NCBI GenBank assembly: GCA_964465125.1 | Contig: CAYXIO010000007.1 | Location: 1 to 64,000 of the forward strand | Origin: CAYOHG01 sp964465125 | GTDB taxonomy: Bacteria > Planctomycetota > Phycisphaerae > UBA1845 > Fen-1342 | DNA length: 64,000 nt | Reading direction: 5' to 3' | In this document: positions 53,745-62,309 of the stretch, piece after piece | Position numbering within the stretch: position 1 is the stretch's first letter | Layout of the letters: each line of letters begins with the position of its first letter | Notes under the pieces: model-generated | Database searches by the model: none | What the model saw: only the letters and a program-made list of their open reading frames with translations | What the model was told of the DNA's origin: nothing | Program-made: the position numbers and the translations under genes

Positions 53745-54722
53745 ATGCGCATGTTGCCTCGCGCGACGTTCTTCGCCGGGTTCGCCATGCTGGGATGGGT
53801 TGCGGCGCAGGCCTCCGGTCAGACTGCGGGGGTCAACGTTTCGACGACCCGATCCGAGGCCCAGCCGCTGGTTCGCGTCGTGCTGCCGCAGAGTGAGCCC
53901 GCGACCCCGTTCCCCGCCGACGCCGGGCTGATGGGGCCGCCCTACTGGCTCGCCCCGGATTACGTCGAATATCGCGACCCCTTCGCGGCGGCGGGATATC
54001 GCGCGATTCCGCCTTATGACGGGCCGCGCCTGAGGGACGGCTATGGCGGAGACGGCGCGCAGGCCTTTCGCTACGGATTGGAGGAGTGGAGCCACCGCTC
54101 GCGCTTCGACCCGTTCTACCGGGAGTCGTACCGATCGGCGATCCAGCGCCTGAGCCGCGAGGACATGACGCGGCGGGCGGAGCGCTTGCTGAGCCAGGCG
54201 GAGCGCGCCATGCTGGCCGGCCTGGACGCGCTCAAGCGCGGCGACGCCGAGCAGGCGGTGGTCGCCCTTACCATGGCCTCGCGGCTGAACGAGGCCGACC
54301 CAGCCTCGCGCATTCACCTGGCCCAGGCCCGTCTGGCGCTGGGGCACTACGATGCCGCGGCGGCGGCCCTGCGGCGCGGCCTCCAACTTCAACCCAAGCT
54401 GCTCTACACCGACCTGCACCTGGCCGACCAGTATCCCCAGCCGACGGATCTCGAACTCCACCGCGGACAATTGAAGGCCTGGCTATCCGAGAACCCCGCA
54501 GGCGCCGAGGTCTATTTCCTGCTGGGCTACCTGGAGTTCCAGCGCGGCTCGTTCGATTCGGCGGCGCGCGTTCTCGCGCGCGTGCAGTCCGTACTGCCGC
54601 GCGACACGCTGACGCGCGATCTGCTGGAGATCACCGGGCCAGGCGGCGAGGCGGCGTCGGCTCGGCCGGCCGCCAGTACGGCGCGGCGCGCGCCGCGCCG
54701 CCGCCGAGCCGCGTGCCTTTGA
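53745..54722 (+). CDS. Exported TPR-like protein
   Basis: This 325-residue product starts with a signal peptide (residues 1-25, MRMLPRATFFAGFAMLGWVA) and a Pro/Tyr-rich region. The second half has TPR-type helical repeats (ALKRGDAEQAVVALTMASRL; ARLALGHYDAAAAALRRGL). GGGGAG precedes ATGs at 53745 and 53751. The last ~25 residues are abnormally Arg/Ala-rich and read as if from another frame (see findings), so the C-terminus may be frameshifted. Confidence 0.72.
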   Translation: MRMLPRATFFAGFAMLGWVAAQASGQTAGVNVSTTRSEAQPLVRVVLPQSEPATPFPADAGLMGPPYWLAPDYVEYRDPFAAAGYRAIPPYDGPRLRDGYGGDGAQAFRYGLEEWSHRSRFDPFYRESYRSAIQRLSREDMTRRAERLLSQAERAMLAGLDALKRGDAEQAVVALTMASRLNEADPASRIHLAQARLALGHYDAAAAALRRGLQLQPKLLYTDLHLADQYPQPTDLELHRGQLKAWLSENPAGAEVYFLLGYLEFQRGSFDSAARVLARVQSVLPRDTLTRDLLEITGPGGEAASARPAASTARRAPRRRRAACL

Positions 54723-55233
54723 GCGATGGGTACGAAACCACCGATGGCACCACCAAGGGCATGCACACGCGCAGCGTGATCGGCGGCATCTGGATGCCGC
54801 TGCGGATGGACAAGCTGGGAGTTGGCTGGAAGCAGCGGATCCCGGCGTGCGGCTCAGCGAATCTCGATGCCGAGACAGCGGAGCGAAGGGTCGGCGGTTC
54901 CGCATGAACGACGCCGTTCGCATGGGCTTTCGGATACCCATCCTCTTTCAGGGACGCCTGTCAGGCGGTGTCGGCCCTTGTGCGGGACGCCGCGTTTGCG
55001 AACGGCTCTGCGGCCCGGCGCTGACCGGGCGCGGATTCTGCCGCCAGCGGGGGCTCCGTGCTCGCGCAGCACGTAGCCGGCTGCACAACCATCTACGAGA
55101 AAGTGGGTTAGGCGCCGCTCGGCTGTCGTGGCCCGTGCGTAACGGACTCGCACGCCGACGGCGCGGCGCGCAAGTCTTCGTCGGTTGCGAAGCAAGGCGA
55201 ATCGTTGCGACAGAATGCGACGAAATGCGACAA
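54723..55233. other. Region without a clear gene before tRNA-Arg
   Basis: No convincing gene. From about 54700 to 54907 one plus frame (ending in TGA near 54907) has coding-like third positions and reads VPLSDGYETTDGTTKGMHT and WMPLRMDKLGVGW, which may be a frameshifted continuation of the TPR gene. The remaining 330 bases show no recognisable RNA family or ORF. Confidence 0.4.
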
Positions 55234-55307
55234 CGCGCCCGGCAGGACTCGAACCTGCGACCCGCGGTTTAGAAGACCGCTGCTCTATCCATCTGAGCTA
55301 CGGGCGC
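55234..55307 (-). tRNA. tRNA-Arg (anticodon TCT)
   Basis: A 74-base cloverleaf on the minus strand: acceptor stem GCGCCCG/CGGGCGC, D-arm GCTCAGATGGATAGAGC, anticodon stem GCGGT/ACCGC with loop CTTCTAA (anticodon TCT), and T-arm GCAGGTTCGAGTCCTGC, with discriminator G. No CCA is encoded. Confidence 0.96.
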
Positions 55308-55775
55308 TCAGCGCGCGATCGCGGGCGGACGAGCACTGCCGCTGGCGTGAGCGAGGCGCTCGATCCGAGCGAAGCATACCTCGCCGCGGGCGGCGGTGTC
55401 TACCGACGTCGCGTTTGACGCGGCGGCTTCGTCATCCAGCGGTCGGTGCGAGCGCTGCGCGACAGCGCGGTCCACGCGGTTCCGCAGCGTTGGTACCAAT
55501 GTCGCGGGCACGTTGCGGAGGCGGCCATTCCCCCCCGGCAGCTTTGGCCGGCCGCCGGCGCATCGAATGCCCGTGCAAGCATGGTGGCCTTCGAGCGTCG
55601 TGCCCCGCCGCCGCTGGCAGCCTTCGTGCGGGCCAGGCTCGAATTCGCGCCGCCGCGGACGGTTGTCATCGCCACGCTGAATTGGGAGTACGATTCCGAG
55701 TGGAGGCGGCGGGTGGCGCTGTGGCAGCCGGCATTCGGCACCCGGCATTCGTCGCCCGATCCACCTGTCATTCCT
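55308..55775. other. Region without a clear gene downstream of tRNA-Arg promoter side
   Basis: I see no gene. The stretch contains a short direct repeat (CGGCATTCG at about 55730 and 55744) and a 14-base TGGCGCTGTGGCAG at 55714-55727 that recurs at 56761-56774 beyond the next gene. Confidence 0.4.
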
Positions 55776-56576
55776 CTACCAGCTCTCCCTCCACACGTAC
55801 CAGCCATCGCCGATCGGAGTGTAGCCGTCCTCGCCACCCAGGTCTGGCGGCGGGGCAGCGGGGCTGAACGCGAAGCCGAAGCGATCAAGAAAGCCCGTGC
55901 CCCGAACAAGGAAACGCATGCCGCGGGCGCTCGATGCCGGCGGAAATCGCTCGACCTGCTCAACCGGGTAGAGGCCAACCCAGGCATCCTCGGGAGGGGG
56001 CTGCGTGTCGGCCAGGATGCGCGCCGCGAATCGATCCAGCGCGGGGCGCGACAGAGCAAAGGCGGCCCGCCGCGGGAAGCCGCTCCGCGCCATCACAAAC
56101 GCCAAGGCGATTACCGCCGGCACGACCACCCAGCGCAGCCAAGGCGTCGGGCGCCGCAGGGGCGAGTCGCGGTAGAGGATCGAAAATGCCGTCGCGAGCC
56201 CGGCACGAACCAGCAGCGCCACCACGATCAGACACCAAGGAAAGTTGAGCAGCATGAGCAGACCAAAGAACGTGCCGGGCGGCGATAGCGCATAAGCGGT
56301 CAGCAGGAGAGCCACCGCCGCACTTCCAATGAGCGGCCATCCCGGCGGGCGCATCCACCAGAGCGCGACTCGGCTCGGGGCGCGGACAAGCCGCATCGTC
56401 GCCGCGTCCGCCGGATCGAACGAACGACCGCACTCGGGACAACGCGACGACGTGAGCTCGCGCAGCGCGTAGCCGCAGCCGAGGCAGCGTGCCTCGTCGG
56501 GAATCGGCGGCGGCTGTGCCGCGGACGCCTTGGCGCGTGGAGTTTGGGATTCGTCGAGAGTGCCGTGCGGCGACAT
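55776..56576 (-). CDS. Zinc-ribbon membrane protein
   Basis: The 266-residue product has a CxxC pair typical of a rubredoxin-type zinc ribbon (CLGCGYALRELTSSRCPECG) near residue 31, then a TRAP-like linker and three hydrophobic segments with a soluble C-terminal domain. This ribbon-plus-helices layout is widespread in planctomycetes with no assigned role. ATG at 56576 was chosen; the open frame upstream continues into the repeat region. Confidence 0.7.
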   Translation of the reverse strand: MSPHGTLDESQTPRAKASAAQPPPIPDEARCLGCGYALRELTSSRCPECGRSFDPADAATMRLVRAPSRVALWWMRPPGWPLIGSAAVALLLTAYALSPPGTFFGLLMLLNFPWCLIVVALLVRAGLATAFSILYRDSPLRRPTPWLRWVVVPAVIALAFVMARSGFPRRAAFALSRPALDRFAARILADTQPPPEDAWVGLYPVEQVERFPPASSARGMRFLVRGTGFLDRFGFAFSPAAPPPDLGGEDGYTPIGDGWYVWRESW

Positions 56577-56785
56577 CGGAGGCTCCGCAAGCCAGTATAT
56601 CGCAGCGGCCCCGCGCGAACGCCAGCCGCGCCGCGCGAACGCCGCTATCATGCCGCCGATCGGCCGATACCGCGTCGGAGCGAATGGGTACGCGACGGAG
56701 CTCGCCGTGCCGCGCGTTCGAAGATGGCGTAGCGTTGGCCCTCCGCGGGCGACGGGAGGTTGGCGCTGTGGCAGTGCGGCCGGCT

Positions 56786-56817
56786 GCATGCTCACGCGGA
56801 GTACCGCGAGAGCATGC
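56786..56817. repeat. REP-like palindrome
   Basis: GCATGCTCACGCGG (56786-56799), loop AGTA, then CCGCGAGAGCATGC (56804-56817): a 14-bp hairpin with a single mismatch, in intergenic sequence before exoD. No transposase gene is nearby. Confidence 0.65.
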
Positions 56818-56903
56818 CACCTGGTTTGAGGCATGGTACCTAGCGCCAAAACCGCGAAACGGGTTAACGGCGTTGCATGGCACCTGGTCCGAGGTATGCC
56901 ACT
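56812..56903 (+). repeat. Pair of 29-base imperfect direct repeats
   Basis: 56812-56840 and 56875-56903 share 22 of 29 positions (GCATG-CACCTGGT--GAGG-ATG--AC core). Each can fold on itself. The first overlaps the palindrome at 56786-56817. Confidence 0.55.
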
Positions 56904-56925
56904 CAATCCAAGGCGGGAGCCGCAC

Positions 56926-57585
56926 GTGAGAGTCAGCTTACCGCGCATCGAGCAGAAGATGTCGAGCACGCTGCGCGAGGTCGGCGCGACGCTGCCGGCG
57001 GAGAGCATTCGCATCGGCGAATTGCTCGAGCGCGTCGGCGGGCAAGGCATGCTGCTGTTCTGCATGATCGCGACGGTGCCTTTTCTGCTGCCCGTATCGA
57101 TTCCTGGCACCAGCGGACCGTTCGGGCTGATGATCCTGCTGGTCGGCGTCGGCGTGGCGCTGAATCGCGTGCCCTACCTGCCGCGCTGGCTGCTGGATCG
57201 CGCGTTGCCGAGCGAGCGCGTCGCGCGGGTGTTCACGTCGGGAGCGCGGCTGTTCGAGCGCATCGAGCGGCTGGTCCGCCCGCGGCTGCCGGTGCTCACG
57301 CAGACGGTCGGGCTGAGCCGACTGAACGGCTGCGCGCTGGCGCTGGCCGGGTTGCTGCTGACGGCGCCGCTGCCGATTCCGCTGACCAACACGGTGCCGG
57401 CGTGGGCGGCGCTGCTGCTGGCGCTGGGGATCGTCGAGCGCGACGGGCTGGCGTTGATCCTCGGTTACGTGCTGCTGCTGGTCACGCTGGCGTTCTTCGC
57501 GCTGATCGGCTACCTGGGCTTCGAGTTCTTCGAGCAGTTTCTACCGTGGTGGAACGGGCCTGCCGTCGCTAGCCAGCCGGGCTGA
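56926..57585 (+). CDS. exoD: ExoD family exopolysaccharide synthesis protein
   Basis: The 219-residue membrane protein matches ExoD: IRIGELLERVGGQGMLLFCM, several transmembrane segments, FLLPVSIPGTSGPFGLMI, and LTAPLPIPLTNTVPAW. GTG at 56926 is preferred because the frame upstream (to 56833) runs through the imperfect repeats; GGGAG is 8 bases upstream. ExoD influences exopolysaccharide production in rhizobia; its biochemical role is unclear. Confidence 0.85.
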   Translation: MRVSLPRIEQKMSSTLREVGATLPAESIRIGELLERVGGQGMLLFCMIATVPFLLPVSIPGTSGPFGLMILLVGVGVALNRVPYLPRWLLDRALPSERVARVFTSGARLFERIERLVRPRLPVLTQTVGLSRLNGCALALAGLLLTAPLPIPLTNTVPAWAALLLALGIVERDGLALILGYVLLLVTLAFFALIGYLGFEFFEQFLPWWNGPAVASQPG

Positions 57586-57670
57586 GCGCCAAGCGCGACG
57601 CTTTGACCCTGCCCACAGCGCTTTCGAGTACGATACACATCGGCTGGGTCAGACAAGCAAGGAATATGTC

Positions 57671-59572
57671 ATGGTATCCGCGTACGAAGCGGCGTACCGG
57701 CGGTCGTTGACACAGCCTGCGGAGTTCTGGGCTGAAGCCGCCGAGGCCGTGCACTGGCAGCGGCGCTGGTCGCGCGTTCTGGACGAATCCGCGGCGCCCT
57801 TGTATCGCTGGTTTCCCGACGCCGAGTTGAACACCTGCTACAACGCGCTGGACCGGCACGTCGCCGCCGGCCGCGTCGGGCAAGCGGCCCTGATCTACGA
57901 CAGTCCCGTCACGCAGACCGTTCGGCAATACACCTACGGAGAGCTGTGCGAGCTGACGGCGAAATTCGCCGGCGTGCTCTACGAGCAAGGCGTGAGCAAG
58001 GGCGATCGCGTCGTGATCTACATGCCGATGGTGCCGGAAGCGGTCATCGCCATGCTGGCCTGTGCGCGGATCGGCGCGGTGCACTCGGTCGTGTTCGGCG
58101 GCTTTGCGCCGAAGGAGCTGGCGACGCGGATCAACGACGCGCAGCCGAAACTGATCGTATCGGCCTCGTGCGGGATCGAGGGCGCGCGTGTGATCGCGTA
58201 CAAGCCGATGCTGGATCAGGCGATCGAGTTGGCGACGCACCGGCCGGAGAAGTGCATCATTCTCCAGCGGCTGCAGGCGCGCGCGGAGCTTGTCGCGGGG
58301 CGCGACCTGGACTGGCAGGCGGAGATGGCGAAGGCGGCGCCGGCCGCGTGCGTCGCGGTCGCCGCGACGGATCCGCTCTATATTCTCTACACGTCGGGCA
58401 CGACGGGTGTGCCGAAGGGTGTCGTGCGCGACAACGGCGGACACGCGGTCGCGCTGACCTGGTCGATGCGTCACATTTACAACGTAGCGCCCGGGGACGT
58501 GTTCTGGGCGGCGTCGGACATCGGCTGGGTGGTGGGGCATTCGTACATCGTGTACGCGCCGCTGCTGGCCGGCTGCACGACGGTGCTCTACGAGGGCAAG
58601 CCGGTCGGCACGCCCGACGCCGGCGCGTTCTGGCGAGTGATTTCGCAGCACCGGGTCAAGGCGCTGTTCACGGCGCCGACGGCATTCCGCGCGATCAAGC
58701 GCGAGGACCCGCGCGGGGAGCTGATCGGCAAGTACGACCTGAGCCGGTTTCAGGCGCTGTTCCTGGCGGGGGAACGCTGCGATCCGGACACGTTGCTGTG
58801 GGCGCAGGAGCGGCTGAAGGTCCCCGTGATCGATCATTGGTGGCAGACCGAGACGGGCTGGGCAATCGCGGGCAATTGCCTCGGACTGGAGGCGCTGCCG
58901 GTGAAGCCGGGTTCGCCGACGAAGGCGGTGCCGGGCTACGACGTTCAGATTGTGGACGAACTGGGCAAGCCGGTCGCGGCGGGGAAGACGGGCACGATCG
59001 TGGTGAAGCTGCCACTACCGCCCGGATGTCTGCCGACGCTGTGGAAGAACGACAAGGGCTACATTCAGTCGTACCTGTCGACCTACCCGGGCTGCTACCT
59101 GACGGGCGATGCGGGCCATCAGGACGAGGACGGCTATCTCTTCGTCATGAGCCGCATCGACGACATCATCAACGTCGCGGGGCATCGGCTCTCGACGGGC
59201 GGCATGGAGGAGGTGCTCGCGGCGCACCCGGACGTTGCGGAGTGCTCGGTGATCGGGGTCGCGGACGCGCTGAAGGGCGAAGTGCCGGTCGGGCTGGTAG
59301 TGCTCAAGGCGGGCGTGTCGCGGGGGAGCGATGCGATCACGAAAGAGCTCGTGCAGATGATCCGCGACAAGATCGGCGCGGTGGCCTCGTTCAAGCAGGC
59401 GCTGGTGGTGCAGCGGTTGCCCAAGACGCGCTCGGGGAAGATCCTGCGCGGCACGATGAAACGCATCGCCGACGGGCAGGCATACAAGCCGCCGGCGACA
59501 ATCGACGATCCCGCCATCCTGGGAGAGATCGAAACGGCGCTGCGCACAATCGGGCTGGCGAAGCCCGCGTAG
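57671..59572 (+). CDS. prpE: Propionyl/acetyl-CoA synthetase (PrpE-like)
   Basis: This 633-residue adenylate-forming enzyme converts a short-chain acid, ATP and CoA to acyl-CoA. It shows the P-loop YTSGTTGVPKGVVRDNGGH, WWQTETGW, and the C-terminal lysine region KTRSGKILRG, whose Lys can be acetylated. The GVVRDNGGHAVAL segment and length fit PrpE better than Acs. AAGGA lies about 7 bases upstream of the ATG. Confidence 0.93.
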   Translation: MVSAYEAAYRRSLTQPAEFWAEAAEAVHWQRRWSRVLDESAAPLYRWFPDAELNTCYNALDRHVAAGRVGQAALIYDSPVTQTVRQYTYGELCELTAKFAGVLYEQGVSKGDRVVIYMPMVPEAVIAMLACARIGAVHSVVFGGFAPKELATRINDAQPKLIVSASCGIEGARVIAYKPMLDQAIELATHRPEKCIILQRLQARAELVAGRDLDWQAEMAKAAPAACVAVAATDPLYILYTSGTTGVPKGVVRDNGGHAVALTWSMRHIYNVAPGDVFWAASDIGWVVGHSYIVYAPLLAGCTTVLYEGKPVGTPDAGAFWRVISQHRVKALFTAPTAFRAIKREDPRGELIGKYDLSRFQALFLAGERCDPDTLLWAQERLKVPVIDHWWQTETGWAIAGNCLGLEALPVKPGSPTKAVPGYDVQIVDELGKPVAAGKTGTIVVKLPLPPGCLPTLWKNDKGYIQSYLSTYPGCYLTGDAGHQDEDGYLFVMSRIDDIINVAGHRLSTGGMEEVLAAHPDVAECSVIGVADALKGEVPVGLVVLKAGVSRGSDAITKELVQMIRDKIGAVASFKQALVVQRLPKTRSGKILRGTMKRIADGQAYKPPATIDDPAILGEIETALRTIGLAKPA

Positions 59573-59596
59573 CGGACTGGCCAGGCACAAGGCACG

Positions 59597-59632
59597 ATCC
59601 GCCGGGCGCGCCGAACGCGCATCCCGGCGGAT
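59597..59632. terminator. Bidirectional terminator between convergent genes
   Basis: ATCCGCCGGG (59597-59606) pairs with CCCGGCGGAT (59623-59632); the inner GCGC/GCGC extends the stem. It lies between the convergent prpE and subtilase genes; the T-run is weak. Confidence 0.65.
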
Positions 59633-59668
59633 TGTTGCTTTCGATCGTGCCGATCGTCGGTCTTCGAG

Positions 59669-62074
59669 CTACTCGACGTGCTCGACTTCGGTCACGTCAC
59701 CGGTCAGTCCAAGCGTCGAAAGATCGAGCCGCATGGAGTAGGTGCCGGCGGTCGTGCTGCCCAGCGAGCTGGGCGAGAACTGAAACACATCCTCGTCGTT
59801 GCCCGAGACGCCCGTCACGGAGAAGTTGCCGACGGTCGACAGCAGCAGGTCGCCGTCGGGTAGGAGCGCCGCGGCGTCGATGTCCTCATTGCTGTTGCTC
59901 GAGAGGCCCACGTCGCTGCCGTCGAAATACATCGCGAAGCTGCCCGCGGTGGTGCCGCCGAGGCTGGTCGCGTTGAAGACGACCAGGTCCTCATCCTGTC
60001 CGCTGGCGCCGCTGATGCTGAACCCGCCGAGCATGGAGAGGACCAGCCGGCCGTCGCTGGTGAGGGTGATGGCGTCGACGTCTTCGTCGCTGGTGGTCAG
60101 GCCGACGTCGCTGCCGTCGAAGTAGAGCGAGAACGTGCCGGCGGTGGTCGAACCCAGCGAGCTGGGAACGAACCGGACGATGTCCGAGTCGTCCACGCTG
60201 CCGGCGCCGGTGATGGTGGCGGCCGCGGTGAACGAAAGCAGAATCGACCCGTCGCTGAGACGCGCCATGCCGTCGATCGTCAGGCTCGACAGGCCCACGT
60301 CGCTGCCGTCAAAGATCAGCGACCAGCTACCGGCGGACTCGTCGTAGGCGACGATGTCGCGCGGTTCGACGCTGCCGACGCCGGGGATGCTCGTATTGGC
60401 ATCGAAGGTCAGCCACAGCGCGTAGCTGCCCGGCGGCGGATCGCACTCGTCCGGCACGCCGTTGCCGTTCGTGTCGCTGCTGGTTCCGTTGGCGATGTCG
60501 CAGGANNNNNNNNNNNNNNNNNNNNNNNNNNNNNNNNNNNNNNNNNNNNNNNNNNNNNNNNNNNNNNNNNNNNNNNNNNNNNNNNNNNNNNNNNNNNNNN
60601 NNNNNCCGTTGGCGATGTCGCAGGAATCGGGCACGCCGTTGCCGTTGCAGTCGGCGGCCGTTCCGCTGCTGAGGTCACACTCGTCGGGCACGCCGTTGGC
60701 GTTGCAGTCCTGGCTGGTTCCGTTGGCGATATCGTCGGCGTCGTCGACGCCGTTACCGTTGCAGTCGGTGATTCCGCCGCCGCCGGCCAGAAGCATGGCG
60801 TTGTAGGAGTTGATGCGGCCGTAGCCGTAGGTGTTGTCGACGCCGGCGGTTCCGAGGTCTTCGGCGCACTGCTTGAGGACGTCCTCCACCTGATCGGGCG
60901 TCAGGGCCGGATTGGCGGACCAGATCAGGCCGACGAGCCCGGCCGTGAGCGGACAAGCGAAGCTGGTTCCGCTGACCGAGGCGTAGCTGCTGTTGGAGGA
61001 GGAGCTGGTGGTGTAGATCAGATCGCCGGGGGCGACCAGATCGACGAATACGCCGTAGTTCGAGAAGCTGGCCTTGGCGTCGCTGGAGGTAGTGGCGCCG
61101 ACGACGATCAGGTCGTCGCTGTCGCGGTTGCCGAGGGTCATGTTGCGGTTCTCGTTGCCCGCCGCCCAGACCAGCAGTCCGCCGATGCTCTTGATGTAGG
61201 TGGCCGTGGTGAGGTTGGACGACGAATCCGCACCGGAGTAGCTGACGCTGGCCACGCGGTTGCCGTTTTCGACCGCGGTGCGGGCGGCGTGCTGGAGCAC
61301 GGAGAGGCTGGAGGAACCAGTGCTGGTGTTGCTGACGCGCAGCATGCGGTGGCTGAGGTTCCAGCCGACCCCCGACACGCCGACGCCGTTGTTGCCGTTC
61401 GCCGCCGCGCAGCCGGTCGTCTGTGTGCCGTGCGAATGCACCGGCCCGATCTGTCCGCCCTGAGATTCCCAGAGCTGATCGACGGCGTTGTAGCCTTCGA
61501 GGCGGTTGAGCTGAAGGTCCTGGTGGGTGGTCAGCACGCCGGTGTCGCAGATGCCGACGCTGGTGGAGGCGGTTCCGGTGTGAATGCCCCAGGCGTCGCA
61601 GCTCTGCATCCTGGTCGTGCCGTGGTGCCACTGCGAGCCGAAGCCGGGATCATTGGGGCAGCCGACCGGATAGACCACCCAGTCGGGCTCCGCGTACTGG
61701 AACAGCCCGGAGCCCATCAGGTCCGCGGCGACCGCGTTCTCATCGCTGCCGGCCGGAACGAGCAGAATGTACTCGTCGGTCTGTGGCACGTAGCGGTTGA
61801 CGACGTAAGCCGAGAGCGCGGCCTGCGCAAGGTCCTGTCGCTGAGCGACGTCCTGAGCGTTGAGACCGTTCGCCTGCCAGTCCGCGTCTTGAAACGGCCG
61901 CACGATCATGCGGCCCGAAAACTCGAGCAGCCCCGGCTGCGCGACGAAGCGGCTACCGGCGGCCCCCGATTGGGCCGCGGCGCTTTGTTCATCAGCGCAA
62001 GCCTGCGGCGCGAATCCGCCGGCGGCACTCACAAGCAACGCGCAGACGAATCCCGATGCGATGAGACCTCGCAT
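59669..62074 (-). CDS. Secreted subtilisin-like protease with calcium-binding repeats (contains assembly gap)
   Basis: The product (about 801 residues counting the gap) has a signal peptide and the catalytic triad in GICDTGVLTTHQDL (Asp), HSHGTQTTGCAAAN (His), and SGTSFACPLTAGLV (Ser). Four tandem GTSxDCNxNGVPDxCD-type calcium-binding repeats follow, split by 100 N, and then four beta-rich repeats with a conserved FDGSDVGL core. The gap falls in the repeats, so the true repeat number is unknown. RBS AAGGAGG lies 7 bases upstream of ATG 62074. Confidence 0.9.
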   Translation of the reverse strand: MRGLIASGFVCALLVSAAGGFAPQACADEQSAAAQSGAAGSRFVAQPGLLEFSGRMIVRPFQDADWQANGLNAQDVAQRQDLAQAALSAYVVNRYVPQTDEYILLVPAGSDENAVAADLMGSGLFQYAEPDWVVYPVGCPNDPGFGSQWHHGTTRMQSCDAWGIHTGTASTSVGICDTGVLTTHQDLQLNRLEGYNAVDQLWESQGGQIGPVHSHGTQTTGCAAANGNNGVGVSGVGWNLSHRMLRVSNTSTGSSSLSVLQHAARTAVENGNRVASVSYSGADSSSNLTTATYIKSIGGLLVWAAGNENRNMTLGNRDSDDLIVVGATTSSDAKASFSNYGVFVDLVAPGDLIYTTSSSSNSSYASVSGTSFACPLTAGLVGLIWSANPALTPDQVEDVLKQCAEDLGTAGVDNTYGYGRINSYNAMLLAGGGGITDCNGNGVDDADDIANGTSQDCNANGVPDECDLSSGTAADCNGNGVPDSCDIANXXXXXXXXXXXXXXXXXXXXXXXXXXXXXXXXXXSCDIANGTSSDTNGNGVPDECDPPPGSYALWLTFDANTSIPGVGSVEPRDIVAYDESAGSWSLIFDGSDVGLSSLTIDGMARLSDGSILLSFTAAATITGAGSVDDSDIVRFVPSSLGSTTAGTFSLYFDGSDVGLTTSDEDVDAITLTSDGRLVLSMLGGFSISGASGQDEDLVVFNATSLGGTTAGSFAMYFDGSDVGLSSNSNEDIDAAALLPDGDLLLSTVGNFSVTGVSGNDEDVFQFSPSSLGSTTAGTYSMRLDLSTLGLTGDVTEVEHVE
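60506..60605. other. Assembly gap of 100 N inside the subtilase
   Basis: Exactly 100 N. The bases on each side are the same 20-base sequence (positions 60486-60505 and 60606-60625), so the break is at a tandem repeat unit; true length is unknown. The placeholder happens to keep the reading frame. Confidence 0.95.
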
Positions 62075-62181
62075 TCAATGTCCTCCTTCGGACAGGCTCT
62101 TCGAGACGTGTCACCAACGGCCGAGTCGATGGTTGAAATGCGTGTCGGAGCCGCAGCGCATCGATCGATCGTGACAGACTC

Positions 62182-62211
62182 AATGTACCGGCGGGGCAAG
62201 GATGCGTTCAA
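62182..62211 (-). promoter_or_regulatory. Promoter of the subtilase gene
   Basis: Minus-strand TTGAAC (62211-62206) and TACATT (62187-62182) are separated by 18 bases; four to five of six matches each, about 110 bases before the start codon. Confidence 0.45.
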
Positions 62212-62309
62212 GGGCGACTGGGTAGCGCCGAGCCGCCTCGGCGGAAACAACCCCGATCGCGGCGCGCGAAATCGGGCTTCAGCGCGAGATTCTCGGACCT
62301 TGCGTCCAC

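Noticed and set aside
54908..55233. Possible structured RNA (SRP or tmRNA-like) before tRNA-Arg
   Set aside because: None of the conserved SRP or tmRNA sequence signatures are present.
55446..56288. 280-codon plus frame opposite the zinc-ribbon gene
   Set aside because: Most of it is antisense to a gene with a clear CxxC pair and membrane segments; composition is Arg/Ala-rich.
57603..57633. Promoter for prpE (TTGACC then TACGAT)
   Set aside because: The spacer is 20 bases, too long for a confident sigma70 promoter.
60486..60625. CRISPR-like direct repeats at the gap edges
   Set aside because: The repeats are in-frame protein repeats of the subtilase, with no regular spacers.
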